Shown here in pieces: positions 25,448 through 34,981 of a stretch of DNA of 64,000 nucleotides. Under the pieces are notes generated by a model. It made no database searches. It saw nothing but the letters and a program-made list of their open reading frames with translations, and was not told where the DNA came from. The position numbers and the translations under genes are program-made. How positions within the stretch are numbered: position 1 is the stretch's first letter; the number at the start of each line of letters is the position of its first letter. Source of the stretch: Filimonas zeae (GTDB lineage: Bacteria > Bacteroidota > Bacteroidia > Chitinophagales > Chitinophagaceae); contig NZ_BMIB01000004.1 of NCBI RefSeq assembly GCF_014641615.1, positions 186,001 through 250,000 on the forward strand. Direction: 5' to 3'.

Positions 25448-27841
25448 ATGAACAATACGTCTGCAAACATCGAAATGAGCAATTACATGCTCTCGTATGA
25501 AGGATTCAGAGCAGAGGTGCTGAACGATTATAAGGTTGCACTGGAAAGTCGCGAGGCCAGTTTACTGGGTCGCCGTGAAGTACTTACCGGTAAAGCTAAG
25601 TTTGGCATTTTTGGTGATGGGAAGGAACTGGCACAGGTAGCAATGGGCAAGTTTTTCCAACCTGGTGACTACAGGGCTGGTTACTACCGTGACCAGACTT
25701 TTATGTTTGCAACAGGACTGGCTACTGTGGAGCAGTTTTTTGCCCAGTTGTATGCCGATCCCGATCTGGAAAGAGAACCATTCAGCATGGGCCGCCAGAT
25801 GAACGGGCACTTTGCCACTCCTAACGTAGATGCTTCAGGCGAATGGGTAGATCTTGCCAATCAACGCAATATATCGTCCGATATATCCCCTACCGCTGCT
25901 CAGATGCCACGTGCACTGGGCTTAGCTTTTGCCTCTACCCTATTCAGAAATTCACCTGTATTACAGCAGTTTGATAACCTTTCTACCAACGGAAATGAAG
26001 TTTGCTTTTGTACTATAGGCGATGCTTCTACCAGCGAAGGACATTTCTGGGAAACGGTAAATGCCGCCGGTGTGCTTCAGGTTCCGCTGGCTATTTTTAT
26101 CTGGGATGATGGCTACGGCATTTCTGTACCCCGCGAATATCAAACCACCAAGGGCTCCATTTCCGCTGCCCTGAAAGGTTTTGAGAAGAAAGAAGATACC
26201 AATGGCATCGACATTTACCGCGTAAAAGGCTGGGATTATGCCGGCATGTGCGAGGTTTTTGAATCAGGCCTGCAGAAAATACGCGATACACACACTCCTG
26301 CAGTTTTCCATGTAGAAGAAATCACACAGCCCCAGGGCCATTCTACTTCCGGCAGCCACGAGCGTTATAAATCTACCGAGCGTCTGGAATGGGAAAAAGA
26401 ATGGGATTGTATCAAACAAATGCGCGAGTTCATTATTGAAAACGGGCTTGGTGACGAGGAAGAGCTGACCGTTATTGAAGAGAATGCTAAAAAGTATGTA
26501 CGTGACTGCAAAAACAGAGCCTGGGAAAAATACCTGGTTCCCATTAAAGAGCAGGTAAATGAAGTAACCGGCCTAATTAAGAATACCGTAGTTAACGATA
26601 TAGAAGCACACGGCCGCCTTCAGCAACTGGCAAAGGATCTGGAAACCAATCGTGAGCCACTGCGGAGAGACATTATGCGCACCCTGTCTCAGGCAGTGGA
26701 AATAGCAGGTGCCTCTCCTTCTGCAGGCGATTTAAAAGCATACCGCAGTGAACTGAAAAAGCTGAACAAACAGCTTTATAATACATTGCTCTATAACGAA
26801 GGTCCTAAAAGTGCTTTACACGTTGCAGGCAACGCAGCTACTTATGGCAATAACAGCCCTTCGGTAAATGGCTACGAAATACTGAATAAGTATTTTGACC
26901 AGTTATTCAGCGCCAACCCTAAAGTGGTTGCATTTGGTGAAGATGTAGGCAATATTGGCGATGTTAACCAGGGCTTTGCCGGCTTACAGGAAAAGCATGG
27001 CGTTGAGCGCATATTCGATACCGGCATCCGCGAACTTACCATTATGGGGCAGGGCATTGGCCTGGCTTTACGTGGCCTGCGTCCGATAGCTGAAATACAA
27101 TATCTGGATTATCTGTTGTATGGTCTGGAGCCTTTGAGTGATGATGTAGCTTCTTTACATTACCGTACAGGTGGTCAGCAAAGCTGCCCTTTGATTGTAC
27201 GCACGCGCGGCCATCGCTTAGAGGGCATCTGGCACAGTGGCTCGCCCATGGGCATGATCATTAACTCCCTCCGTGGCATGTATGTATGTGTGCCCCGTAA
27301 CATGGTTCAGGCAATAGGTATGTACAATACCTTATTGCAAAGCAATGATCCGGCTATTATGATCGAGTGCCTGAACGGATATCGTTTAAAAGAGCGCATG
27401 CCGGAAAACCTGCTGGACTTTACAGTGCCACTGGGTATTCCTGAGGTAGTAAGAGAAGGTACAGATATTACGGTAGTTTCCTACGGCGCCACATTAAGAA
27501 TTGTGCAGGAAGCTGGTGTAAGACTGGCTGCATTAGGTATAGACATTGAAATTATCGACGTACAAACCTTACTTCCTTTCGATATTAACCACAGTATTTT
27601 TGCATCGCTGAAAAAAACCAACCGCATTCTTTTTGTAGATGAAGATGTACCAGGTGGCGCAGCTGCATATATGTTTAATAAAGTAATGGAAGAACAGGGA
27701 GGATATAAATGGCTGGATGTGGCGCCACGCACCATTACCGGTCAGGCTCATCGTCCTGCCTACGGCAGCGATGGCGATTATTTCAGCAAGCCCAATACAG
27801 AAGATGTAATTGAGGTAATACAGGAAATGATGAGCGAATAA
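25448..27841 (+). CDS. 2-oxoacid dehydrogenase E1, fused alpha and beta subunits
   Basis: 797 aa from ATG 25448; an internal ATG at 25475 is possible. Residues ~1-400 are the alpha part, with the thiamine diphosphate motif GDASTSEGHFWETVN. Residues ~460-797 are the beta part (FGEDVGNIGDVNQGFAG ... VDEDVPGGAAAYMFNKV). Fused E1 proteins are typical of Bacteroidota and serve a branched-chain 2-oxoacid or pyruvate dehydrogenase complex. The E2 and E3 genes are not nearby. The ~60-residue linker is acidic and helical. Which oxoacid is used cannot be decided from sequence alone. Confidence 0.9.
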   Translation: MNNTSANIEMSNYMLSYEGFRAEVLNDYKVALESREASLLGRREVLTGKAKFGIFGDGKELAQVAMGKFFQPGDYRAGYYRDQTFMFATGLATVEQFFAQLYADPDLEREPFSMGRQMNGHFATPNVDASGEWVDLANQRNISSDISPTAAQMPRALGLAFASTLFRNSPVLQQFDNLSTNGNEVCFCTIGDASTSEGHFWETVNAAGVLQVPLAIFIWDDGYGISVPREYQTTKGSISAALKGFEKKEDTNGIDIYRVKGWDYAGMCEVFESGLQKIRDTHTPAVFHVEEITQPQGHSTSGSHERYKSTERLEWEKEWDCIKQMREFIIENGLGDEEELTVIEENAKKYVRDCKNRAWEKYLVPIKEQVNEVTGLIKNTVVNDIEAHGRLQQLAKDLETNREPLRRDIMRTLSQAVEIAGASPSAGDLKAYRSELKKLNKQLYNTLLYNEGPKSALHVAGNAATYGNNSPSVNGYEILNKYFDQLFSANPKVVAFGEDVGNIGDVNQGFAGLQEKHGVERIFDTGIRELTIMGQGIGLALRGLRPIAEIQYLDYLLYGLEPLSDDVASLHYRTGGQQSCPLIVRTRGHRLEGIWHSGSPMGMIINSLRGMYVCVPRNMVQAIGMYNTLLQSNDPAIMIECLNGYRLKERMPENLLDFTVPLGIPEVVREGTDITVVSYGATLRIVQEAGVRLAALGIDIEIIDVQTLLPFDINHSIFASLKKTNRILFVDEDVPGGAAAYMFNKVMEEQGGYKWLDVAPRTITGQAHRPAYGSDGDYFSKPNTEDVIEVIQEMMSE

Positions 27842-27867
27842 TCATGCTTCAGAATATTATATAAAAT

Positions 27868-27903
27868 AAAGCCCCCGATAAGCATGTACTTATCGGGGGC
27901 TTT
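27868..27903. terminator. Bidirectional terminator between E1 and ferritin genes
   Basis: The 15-bp arms AAAGCCCCCGATAAG and CTTATCGGGGGCTTT surround a 6-nt loop. T-runs follow on both strands, serving the convergent E1 and ferritin genes. Confidence 0.9.
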
Positions 27904-27929
27904 ATTTTTGTTGTATAGCTTAGATAGCG

Positions 27930-28427
27930 TTACTGAGCATCCATGGTCATAATATCTCTGTCAAACAGGTATAAACCACTTTTGTCATCACCAATCATTT
28001 CCAGTTTGTCATTACACTCTCTGGCCAGTCTTTCTTCTTCAATCTGCTCGTTTACGTACCACTGTAAAAAGTTATGAGTAGCGTAATCTTTTTCTTTCAA
28101 ACAAAGATCTACCAGGTCGTTAATGCTGCTGCTCACTTTTAATTCATGTTCCATCAGCTGCTCAAAAGCCTTCTTCAACGAAACAAAAGTAAGTACGGGC
28201 TGCGCCAGTGCAGGTACTACTGCAAAACCGCCACGCTCGTTAATATAATGGATCAGCTTAAGCATGTGCTGTCTTTCTTCTTCACTGTGTCTGAAAAAGA
28301 ATTGGGTAACCCCTTTTAAGCCTGGTTGAATTTCGGCCCAGCTTGCCATGGCAAGGTATGCTTGTGAAGACTGTGCTTCCATAAACACCTGGTCATTCAG
28401 TGCTTCCTGTACGGTTTTAGATAGCAT
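27930..28427 (-). CDS. Ferritin (iron-storage ferroxidase)
   Basis: 165 aa, the size of bacterial FtnA-type ferritins, forming a four-helix bundle that assembles into a 24-subunit shell storing Fe(III). Likely ferroxidase residues are Glu17, Glu51 and His54 (EExxH-like pattern EEERQHM) and the Glu-rich helix NEQIEEE. It has no haem-ligand Met pattern of bacterioferritin. It is a single gene between the two E1 fusion genes and may help buffer iron, like the HemS-like gene further left. No Fur-type site was recognised upstream. Confidence 0.93.
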   Translation of the reverse strand: MLSKTVQEALNDQVFMEAQSSQAYLAMASWAEIQPGLKGVTQFFFRHSEEERQHMLKLIHYINERGGFAVVPALAQPVLTFVSLKKAFEQLMEHELKVSSSINDLVDLCLKEKDYATHNFLQWYVNEQIEEERLARECNDKLEMIGDDKSGLYLFDRDIMTMDAQ

Positions 28428-28485
28428 AATATTCTAATTTGGGTAAATATGTAGCTGAAATTACAGTTTTTTAGTCACCTTATTA

Positions 28486-30555
28486 TCAGGCGTTTAATAG
28501 AAACTGCAATCTTTCTTTCACGGCATCCGTTCCGGGTATCATAGCCGCCTCAAGAGCAGTATTAATAGGTACCGCAGGTAAATTTAACGCCCCTTGCACC
28601 TCTACCGGCACGTCCAGGCTGGTAAAACAAGCTTTACTTATTCTATACGCAAGCGCTTCGGCAAAAGAATTATTCTGAGGCTCCTCTGTAAGCACCAGGC
28701 AGCGGCCGTGTTTTTTAACCGTCTCAAATACCAGTGCTTCATCCAGTGGAAATAAACTACGTAAGTCTACAATTTCTACCTGGCAGGCAAAATCGGCAGA
28801 TGCGGCTTTTGCTTTATACACCCCCATGCCCCAGGTAATTACACATAAAGATTCCCCGGCTGCTATTCTTTTAGAACTGGCTTTTTGGGTAACAGCCGCT
28901 TTGCCTAAGGGTAGAATATAATCTTTATCCGGTTCTATGGTTTTTGCACCATCTGTTCCGGGCACTTTGCTCCAGTACAAACCTTTGTGCTCCAGTATCA
29001 CTACCGGGTTAGGATCGTAAAAAGCAGCTTTCATCAACCCCTTCATATCAGCCGCGTTGGAAGGGTATACCACCTTAATACCTTTAATAGATAACAGCGT
29101 GGTTTCAATGCTTCCGCTATGGTAAGGCCCACCTCCGCCATAAGCACCTGTAGGAACCCGCAATACCATAGGTATGGGGAATTTGCCGGCAGACAGGTAG
29201 GACGATTTAGATACCTCTGTTACCAGTTGGTTCAGCCCCGGGTAAATGTAGTCGGCAAACTGCACTTCCACAATCGGCTTTAACCCCAGGGCAGCCATGC
29301 CTATGGTAGAACCAATAATATACGCTTCCTGTATAGCTGTATTAAACACACGCTTCTCACCAAACTTATCACCCAATGTAGCCGCCTCTCTGAATACCCC
29401 TCCCAGTCTTTTGCCTACATCCTGTCCGTATAACAAACTTTCCGGATGCGCGGCCATTATCTCTTCAATCGCATGCAGAGCGGCATCCACCATCATCACC
29501 CGTTCTTTCCCTTCGGGCGCTCTTACTCCTTTCTCTTCCGTAACCGGCGTTGGGGCAAAAACAAACTCCGTAACAGTTTCGGGTGCGGGGTCCGCTGCCG
29601 CAACTGCCCGTGCAAAAGAGTCATTTACGGTGTCGTTAATATCCTGATTAATCTGTGCAATCCCCTCATTGCTGTAACCATGCATCAGCATCAGCTGATG
29701 TAGCGGAGGATAGGGATCTTGTTTTGTATGCTGCCCCAGATTTTCTTTAGAGCGGTAGGTTTCTTTTCTAACCCCGCTGGTATGATGTCCCAGCAGTGGC
29801 ACGGTAGCATGCACCAGCAATGGCTTTCGCTTATGCCTTACAAACGAAACCGCTTGTTGCATAGCTATATAACAACCAATAAAATCACTGCCATCTACCT
29901 GCATTTTATGCAGGCCCTTAAAACCATCTGCGTATTCATACGCATTCATGGCTCTGGCTTCTGCCGCGGTAACGCTTATGCCCCATTGATTATCCTGAAC
30001 CAGATACAAAATTGGCAACTGTTTCAAGGCAGCAAATTGCAGGGCTTCACTTACTTCCCCTTCAGTAACACTGTTATCTCCCAGAGAGCACACCACAATA
30101 GGCTGCTCTCCTCCCGGCCCTTTCTGTAAATACAATGCATGCGTTTCTTCCAGAAAGCGCATACCCTGTGCAACGCCTGTGGTAGGAATAGCCTGCATAC
30201 CGGTAGCACTGCTCTGATGAATGATTGCCGGCCTGCCGTTACCCCGCTTATTATTCGGATGGCAGTAGTAAGACCGGCCACCGGAAAACGGATCATCTGC
30301 CTTTGCCATCAGCTGCAGCATCAACTCGTAAGGTGTAAACCCCATGGTAAGCAGCATACTGTCGTCCCGGTAGTATGGACTAACAAAGTCACAGGGTAGC
30401 AATTGCAACCCTGTAGCTATCTGGATAGCTTCATGACCTCTGGATGTGGAATGAACATACTTGCACGTAGCACGATTGTTCTCATACAAATCGCCCATGG
30501 CCCGGGCTGTAGTCATAATTTCGTACGCCCTGGCTATTTCGTTAACTGCAAGCAT
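28486..30555 (-). CDS. 2-oxoacid dehydrogenase E1, fused alpha and beta subunits (second)
   Basis: 689 aa, about 110 residues shorter than the E1 fusion at 25448. The alpha part holds the thiamine diphosphate motif GDNSVTEGEVSEALQFAA and the HHTSGVRKETYRS segment. The beta part begins near residue 350 (YGQDVGKRLGGVFREA) and includes GGGGPYHSGSIE. It looks like the branched-chain 2-oxoacid dehydrogenase (2-oxoisovalerate) type, which would feed branched acyl-CoA into iso-fatty acids and sphingoid bases; that link is inference. It follows a fumarylacetoacetase-family gene by 18 nt. Confidence 0.9.
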   Translation of the reverse strand: MLAVNEIARAYEIMTTARAMGDLYENNRATCKYVHSTSRGHEAIQIATGLQLLPCDFVSPYYRDDSMLLTMGFTPYELMLQLMAKADDPFSGGRSYYCHPNNKRGNGRPAIIHQSSATGMQAIPTTGVAQGMRFLEETHALYLQKGPGGEQPIVVCSLGDNSVTEGEVSEALQFAALKQLPILYLVQDNQWGISVTAAEARAMNAYEYADGFKGLHKMQVDGSDFIGCYIAMQQAVSFVRHKRKPLLVHATVPLLGHHTSGVRKETYRSKENLGQHTKQDPYPPLHQLMLMHGYSNEGIAQINQDINDTVNDSFARAVAAADPAPETVTEFVFAPTPVTEEKGVRAPEGKERVMMVDAALHAIEEIMAAHPESLLYGQDVGKRLGGVFREAATLGDKFGEKRVFNTAIQEAYIIGSTIGMAALGLKPIVEVQFADYIYPGLNQLVTEVSKSSYLSAGKFPIPMVLRVPTGAYGGGGPYHSGSIETTLLSIKGIKVVYPSNAADMKGLMKAAFYDPNPVVILEHKGLYWSKVPGTDGAKTIEPDKDYILPLGKAAVTQKASSKRIAAGESLCVITWGMGVYKAKAASADFACQVEIVDLRSLFPLDEALVFETVKKHGRCLVLTEEPQNNSFAEALAYRISKACFTSLDVPVEVQGALNLPAVPINTALEAAMIPGTDAVKERLQFLLNA

Positions 30556-30573
30556 GTTTTACTATATCTCAAT

Positions 30574-31185
30574 TTATTTAACCTCCAATTCAAATAATCT
30601 TTCTTTCTCAAAATATCCTTCCAGTACATCCCCCACCACGCACTCACCTACACCTGCCGGTGTGCCTGTGAATACAATGTCGCCAATATTCAGCGAAAAG
30701 TACTGCGATATATGCGAAATGATGGTATCAAACGAAAAAATCATATCAGAACTTCTTCCCTGTTGTGCCAATTCGCCATTCAGCAACAAAGAAAAGTTAA
30801 TAGCACCTTTAAAAATTTCGGGTACCGCCGGAATCCATTTACCAACTACAGCAGAGTTATCCCAGGCCTTGGCTTTTTCCCAGGGCAGTCCTTTCCGCTT
30901 CAGTTCGTTCTGTAAGTCTCTGGCTGTAAAATCAATACCAACAGTAATAGCGTCATAATAACGGTGGGCGTAGCGTTCCTGTATATACTTTCCATTCTTG
31001 GAAATTCTTAATACCAGTTCAGCTTCGTAATGCAATTCGTTAGAAAACTCCGGGTAATAAAAAGGAGTGTGTGGTTGCAGCAATGCACTTTTAGGCTTTA
31101 GAAAAATAACGGGGTCCTCTGGAATGTCATTTTTCAATTCCCGGGCATGCTCAACATAATTTCTGCCAACGCAAAAGATTTTCAT
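30574..31185 (-). CDS. Fumarylacetoacetate hydrolase family protein
   Basis: 203 aa, a small single-domain FAH-fold protein similar to acylpyruvase/oxaloacetate decarboxylase YcgM. It starts MKIFCVGRNYVEHA and has the metal-binding segment ELVLRI, the GIDFTARDLQ motif and the C-terminal FTGTPAGVG loop. Family members cleave or decarboxylate small oxoacids. It is upstream of the second E1 fusion, probably in one transcript, but no clear pathway link is evident. Confidence 0.88.
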   Translation of the reverse strand: MKIFCVGRNYVEHARELKNDIPEDPVIFLKPKSALLQPHTPFYYPEFSNELHYEAELVLRISKNGKYIQERYAHRYYDAITVGIDFTARDLQNELKRKGLPWEKAKAWDNSAVVGKWIPAVPEIFKGAINFSLLLNGELAQQGRSSDMIFSFDTIISHISQYFSLNIGDIVFTGTPAGVGECVVGDVLEGYFEKERLFELEVK

Positions 31186-31305
31186 AGATAAAATTTTAGT
31201 CTACGGTAACACAGCCTCAAACGTGCCTTATGTGGTACTGCATCAGGCACTCCGCCGGTTACCTGCATTATATTTACGCTAATTTACTGTTAATCAGTTA
31301 TCTTT

Positions 31306-31881
31306 CTATTCAAACATTAAATTATTCGCCTGGTTCATTGTTTTTTCCAATCCTATAGTAGCTATCTGCTCAATAATAGTAACACAAGCCTCTATTTTCT
31401 TTTGTATAACAGGCAATTCAGCAGAAAGCCATTTTCCCAGTACAAAATCGGCCTGCATACCCTTTGGGTAATCGTTTCCTATCCCAAACCGCAGCTTAGG
31501 ATATTTATCCGTGCCCAGCACCAACTGTATATCTTTCAATCCGTTATGTCCCGCATCGCTGCCACTTGGCCTTACCCTTAACTTACTTATTGGCAACGCC
31601 AGGTCATCCACAATAGTTAAAGTATTTTCGGGCGTAAGCTTTTCTTTATCCATCCAGTACTTAAATGCTTTCCCGCTAAGGTTCATATAAGTGGTGGGCT
31701 TTATACAAACAAAAATTCTGCCTTTCCACCGCACTTCTGCAATCTCTGCCAGGCGGTCAACTTTAAAATTGCCGCCGTGTTTCTGCACAAACGCATCCAC
31801 CACATCAAAGCCAATATTATGTCTTGTATGGGCGTATTCAGCCCCAATATTTCCCAACCCTACAATAAGGTATTTGCTCAT
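31306..31881 (-). CDS. pth: Peptidyl-tRNA hydrolase
   Basis: 191 aa cytoplasmic enzyme that frees tRNA from stalled peptidyl-tRNA. It starts MSKYLIVGLGNIGAEYAHTRHNIGFD with catalytic His21, and carries TYMNLSGKAF and the GHNGLKDI motif. The length is normal. A -7 box TAATTTTG (minus strand, 31900-31907) gives a short leader. It is divergent from the membrane histidine kinase gene. In many bacteria pth and the L25 gene adjoin; here they are close, with a kinase gene in between. Confidence 0.96.
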   Translation of the reverse strand: MSKYLIVGLGNIGAEYAHTRHNIGFDVVDAFVQKHGGNFKVDRLAEIAEVRWKGRIFVCIKPTTYMNLSGKAFKYWMDKEKLTPENTLTIVDDLALPISKLRVRPSGSDAGHNGLKDIQLVLGTDKYPKLRFGIGNDYPKGMQADFVLGKWLSAELPVIQKKIEACVTIIEQIATIGLEKTMNQANNLMFE

Positions 31882-31899
31882 GTTTCAGTTAAATCCTCG

Positions 31900-31907
31900 C
31901 AAAATTA
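31900..31907 (-). promoter_or_regulatory. -7 promoter box of pth
   Basis: TAATTTTG on the minus strand matches TAnnTTTG and lies 18 nt before the pth start codon, a normal leader length. Confidence 0.5.
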
Positions 31908-31927
31908 GTACATTTACTGTCGTTTTT

Positions 31928-33292
31928 ATGATCAATGTTCCCCCCGTGTCTGCTGCTGTATCCCTGTTTAAAAGAATAACAAACAGTGGTATCAGTGAAG
32001 ATATGCCCTTTGATGAGGTAAAGCGAACACGGCTGATCAACCTATGTATCCTTAGTTGCATGCCTATCTGCAGCAGCTTTTCGCTGGTCAACTTTCTTCA
32101 GCACAAATACACACTGGCCCTTATCTGTTTTATCGTATTTGTGGGCGGTGTTTCTATCCTTTACATTAATTACAAGAGAAAGTTTTACCTGGCCAGGCTC
32201 ATTCTTATTTCAGGCAGTACCATTCTGTTCACGTCTTCTGCCATGCTTTACCGTAACGGTGCCGAGCATTATCTTCTGCTAAACATTGTACTGGCGTTAA
32301 TTCTTTTCAATAACAAATGGTTTATATATGCTTTCAGTGCCGTAAATGCAGGGCTGTATCTATTGGTGTACTTTACCATAAGCAGGCATATAGAAATTGA
32401 AATAATTACCGGCTGGCGTGCATGTATGAACATAGGCATGATGCTTATTTTATTTATTGTATCACTCAACTACTTTAGAAAAGAACATATAAACTATCAG
32501 CAACAGATTGAAGAAAAACACCGCGAACTATACGTACAACAGCTACAGCTGATGGATCAGAAAGATGTACTGGAAAAAAACAACAGATCGCTGGAAATAC
32601 TGAATCAATCCAAAGAAAAACTCTTCTCCATTATTGCACATGATATGACATCGCCATTGGGTAACCTTCGGGGTTCGCTTAATCTGGTGCAGTATAACAT
32701 GATGAGTGCGGAAGAGTTTACAGATATATCCTCATTGCTTATTCAGCAGGTAGAAAGCCTGGAAGGCAGTCTCTCTAATCTGTTGCACTGGAGCCGGTCG
32801 CAGTTAAACGGCATTTCAGTGCAATCCAGTGTGTTTGCAGTAATGCCGCTTATAACCGAGCAAATCAATCTTTTCAGTCCTGTCATTACTAAAAAGGACC
32901 TACGGGTAGTGAATAACATACAACACCATGTATCCTGCCGGGCCGATACAGATCATTTCAAAATCATCTTCCGTAACCTGCTTACCAATGCTATTAAGTT
33001 CAGTACACCGGGTACCGGCATTCATATTTATAGCAGCAAAGAAAATGGCTTTGTATTAATCTCTATTGCCGATGAGGGAGCGGGAATAGCGTCAGAACAA
33101 CTGCAATTACTAACAGCAGGCAGAATAAATGTGTCAACCCGCGGCACGCAAAACGAAAAGGGCACCGGCATGGGATTACTGCTTTGCAAAGAGTTTGTTG
33201 AAAAAAATCATGGCAGGTTAATTATAAAGCCCAACTATCCAACAGGCAGTGTATTTACTATTGCACTTCCTGCCGATACAGTAAGTGCATAA
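31928..33292 (+). CDS. Membrane sensor histidine kinase (HisKA type)
   Basis: 454 aa from ATG 31928. The open frame runs further left but there overlaps pth on the other strand and reads as nonsense. About five hydrophobic segments fill residues ~40-190, followed by a coiled coil and a HisKA domain with His238 in FSIIAHDMTSPLG. The ATPase domain has N-box NLLTNAIKFS, DEGAGIASEQ and GTGMGLLLCKEF. There is no extracellular sensor domain and no response regulator next door, so it is an orphan kinase. The membrane part itself may be the sensor. Confidence 0.88.
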   Translation: MINVPPVSAAVSLFKRITNSGISEDMPFDEVKRTRLINLCILSCMPICSSFSLVNFLQHKYTLALICFIVFVGGVSILYINYKRKFYLARLILISGSTILFTSSAMLYRNGAEHYLLLNIVLALILFNNKWFIYAFSAVNAGLYLLVYFTISRHIEIEIITGWRACMNIGMMLILFIVSLNYFRKEHINYQQQIEEKHRELYVQQLQLMDQKDVLEKNNRSLEILNQSKEKLFSIIAHDMTSPLGNLRGSLNLVQYNMMSAEEFTDISSLLIQQVESLEGSLSNLLHWSRSQLNGISVQSSVFAVMPLITEQINLFSPVITKKDLRVVNNIQHHVSCRADTDHFKIIFRNLLTNAIKFSTPGTGIHIYSSKENGFVLISIADEGAGIASEQLQLLTAGRINVSTRGTQNEKGTGMGLLLCKEFVEKNHGRLIIKPNYPTGSVFTIALPADTVSA

Positions 33293-33319
33293 AAAAGCCC
33301 CGCTTTTGTAAACGGGGCT
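33291..33319. terminator. Terminator between the kinase and L25 genes
   Basis: AGCCCCG and CGGGGCT enclose a 10-nt loop. TTTTTT follows on the minus strand, ending the L25 transcript; the plus strand has only a weak tail. Confidence 0.8.
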
Positions 33320-33342
33320 CTCTATTCTGAATGTCAGAAAAA

Positions 33343-33933
33343 TTACTTTTTCTTGTCATCTTTCGCTGCTGCTGCTTCTTCCTGCTTCAGCTGACGGGTC
33401 ATCACTACAGATGCAACCGGAATACGTGGTGAGTTCATGATTTCCATGTTCTCAGCTTTCACGTCTTCAACGCGAATGTTACCGTTCAGGTCCAGAGTGG
33501 TAATATCTACTTCGATATTTTCTCTCAGGAACTTAGGTAAAACTTTTACTTTAACAGCCTTTACTTTGGTAACCAGTTTACCACCAGCTTTAACACCTAC
33601 AGAAGTTCCTACAAACTTCAGTGGCAGTGTAGCAACAACAGGCTTGTCACCTACCAGCTCCAGTAAATCTACGTGGATCAGGCTGTCGTTAACTTTGTCA
33701 AACTGCAGGTCTTTCAGAATACACTGATAAGTTTTGCCATCCAGTTTCACTTCAGCCAGTTGAAATTCACCGGTATACACCAGAGGCTTGAAAGCCTTGG
33801 CAGAGGCAGTAAAGTTTACCTCTTTGGCACCCCCGTAAATTACACCTGGCACTAATTCCTGAGAGCGCAGTTGGCGGGTGGCTTTTTTGCCAAATTCGGT
33901 CCTCAGTTGTCCTTCGATTGTAATCGTTTTCAT
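33343..33933 (-). CDS. rplY: 50S ribosomal protein L25 (general stress protein CTC type)
   Basis: 196 aa, the long form of L25 with a C-terminal beta domain (CTC). Residues ~1-90 are the 5S-rRNA-binding domain (IEGQLRTEFGKKATRQLR ... ILKDLQFDKVNDSLIHVDLLEL). The remainder is the CTC extension, ending in a Lys/Glu-rich tail. It follows the PRPP synthetase gene by ~30 nt on the same strand, a common pairing in Bacteroidota. Confidence 0.95.
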   Translation of the reverse strand: MKTITIEGQLRTEFGKKATRQLRSQELVPGVIYGGAKEVNFTASAKAFKPLVYTGEFQLAEVKLDGKTYQCILKDLQFDKVNDSLIHVDLLELVGDKPVVATLPLKFVGTSVGVKAGGKLVTKVKAVKVKVLPKFLRENIEVDITTLDLNGNIRVEDVKAENMEIMNSPRIPVASVVMTRQLKQEEAAAAKDDKKK

Positions 33934-33963
33934 TTATTATGGTTTTTAATACACTACGTTGTG

Positions 33964-34911
33964 CTATTTCTTCCGCTGCGAATGAATAAAGAGGCTGGTT
34001 ATGCTCTTGTTTTCGTATGCGTTTCTGATAGCTATTGCAAACAAATCAGCCACACTTAATGATCTGATCCGGCTGCTTTCCTGTTTCAATGGTATGGTAT
34101 CGCAAACAATCAGTTCTTCCAGCACACTGTTTTCGATGTTCTCGTATGCTTTACCACTTAAAATAGGATGGGTACACAAAGCGCGAACACTTCTGGCTCC
34201 CTTTTCTTTCAGCAATCCTGCTGCTTTTGCAAGGGTACCACCTGTATCGCAGATATCATCTACCAGAACAATATCCCTGTCTTTCACCTCTCCTATTACC
34301 ACCATGCTGGCAATCTCATTCGCCCTTTTACGGTGCTTATCGCATATTACCATTTCTGCATTAAAATAGCTGGCTATTTCACGCACCCTGTTGGTACTAC
34401 CCACGTCAGGGGCCGCAAAGGTAAGGTTTTCCAGCTTTAACTGCTCAATGTAAGGGATAAAAATGGCAGAGCTGTCCAGATGATCTACCGGAATTTCGAA
34501 GAAAGCCTGAATCTGAGGGGCATGTAAGTCCATGGTAATCACCCTGTCTGCACCTGCCGCCTCCAGTAAAGTGGCTACCAGTTTAGACCCGATGGCTACC
34601 CGGGGTTTGTCTTTCCGGTCCTGCCGCGAAAAACCGTAGTAAGGTAATACCGCTACAATTTTATAGGCGCTGGCTCTTTTAGCCGCATCTATCATAAGCA
34701 GCAGCTCCATCAGATTATCAGTAGGTGCAAATGTGCTTTGAATTAAAAACACATAATCTCCCCTGATGCTTTCAAGGAAAACCGGCTGAAACTCGCCGTC
34801 GCTAAACTTCTGAATATTGATTTTGCCTAAAGGAGCGCCAAACTTTTTGGCTATTTTCTCCGCAAGGTGCTGCGATCCTGTGCCTGAAAAGATCTTGACC
34901 GATGGATTCAT
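33964..34911 (-). CDS. prs: Ribose-phosphate pyrophosphokinase (PRPP synthetase)
   Basis: 315 aa cytoplasmic enzyme making PRPP from ribose-5-phosphate and ATP for nucleotide, histidine and NAD synthesis. Landmarks are FSDGEFQPVFLESIRG, the ADP-site YYGFSRQDRK, the flexible-loop region CDKHRKRANE and the PRPP-binding loop VLVDDICDTGGTL. The length is normal for class I. A TATCTTCG sequence 17 nt upstream of the start is a one-mismatch -7 box. Confidence 0.97.
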   Translation of the reverse strand: MNPSVKIFSGTGSQHLAEKIAKKFGAPLGKINIQKFSDGEFQPVFLESIRGDYVFLIQSTFAPTDNLMELLLMIDAAKRASAYKIVAVLPYYGFSRQDRKDKPRVAIGSKLVATLLEAAGADRVITMDLHAPQIQAFFEIPVDHLDSSAIFIPYIEQLKLENLTFAAPDVGSTNRVREIASYFNAEMVICDKHRKRANEIASMVVIGEVKDRDIVLVDDICDTGGTLAKAAGLLKEKGARSVRALCTHPILSGKAYENIENSVLEELIVCDTIPLKQESSRIRSLSVADLFAIAIRNAYENKSITSLFIHSQRKK

Positions 34912-34970
34912 AACTAAACAATGAGCGGCGAAGATAAAAATTCAGAGGGATATTGTATCTTGGGTATAAA

Positions 34971-34978
34971 TAAATTTG
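34971..34978 (+). promoter_or_regulatory. -7 promoter box 3 nt before the radC start
   Basis: TAAATTTG matches TAnnTTTG, and the ATG at 34982 follows after three bases, implying a leaderless transcript. Confidence 0.5.
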
Positions 34979-34981
34979 TCT

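Noticed and set aside
31691..31927. N-terminal extension of the membrane histidine kinase
   Set aside because: It overlaps pth on the other strand and reads as low-quality sequence; ATG 31928 starts the plausible protein.
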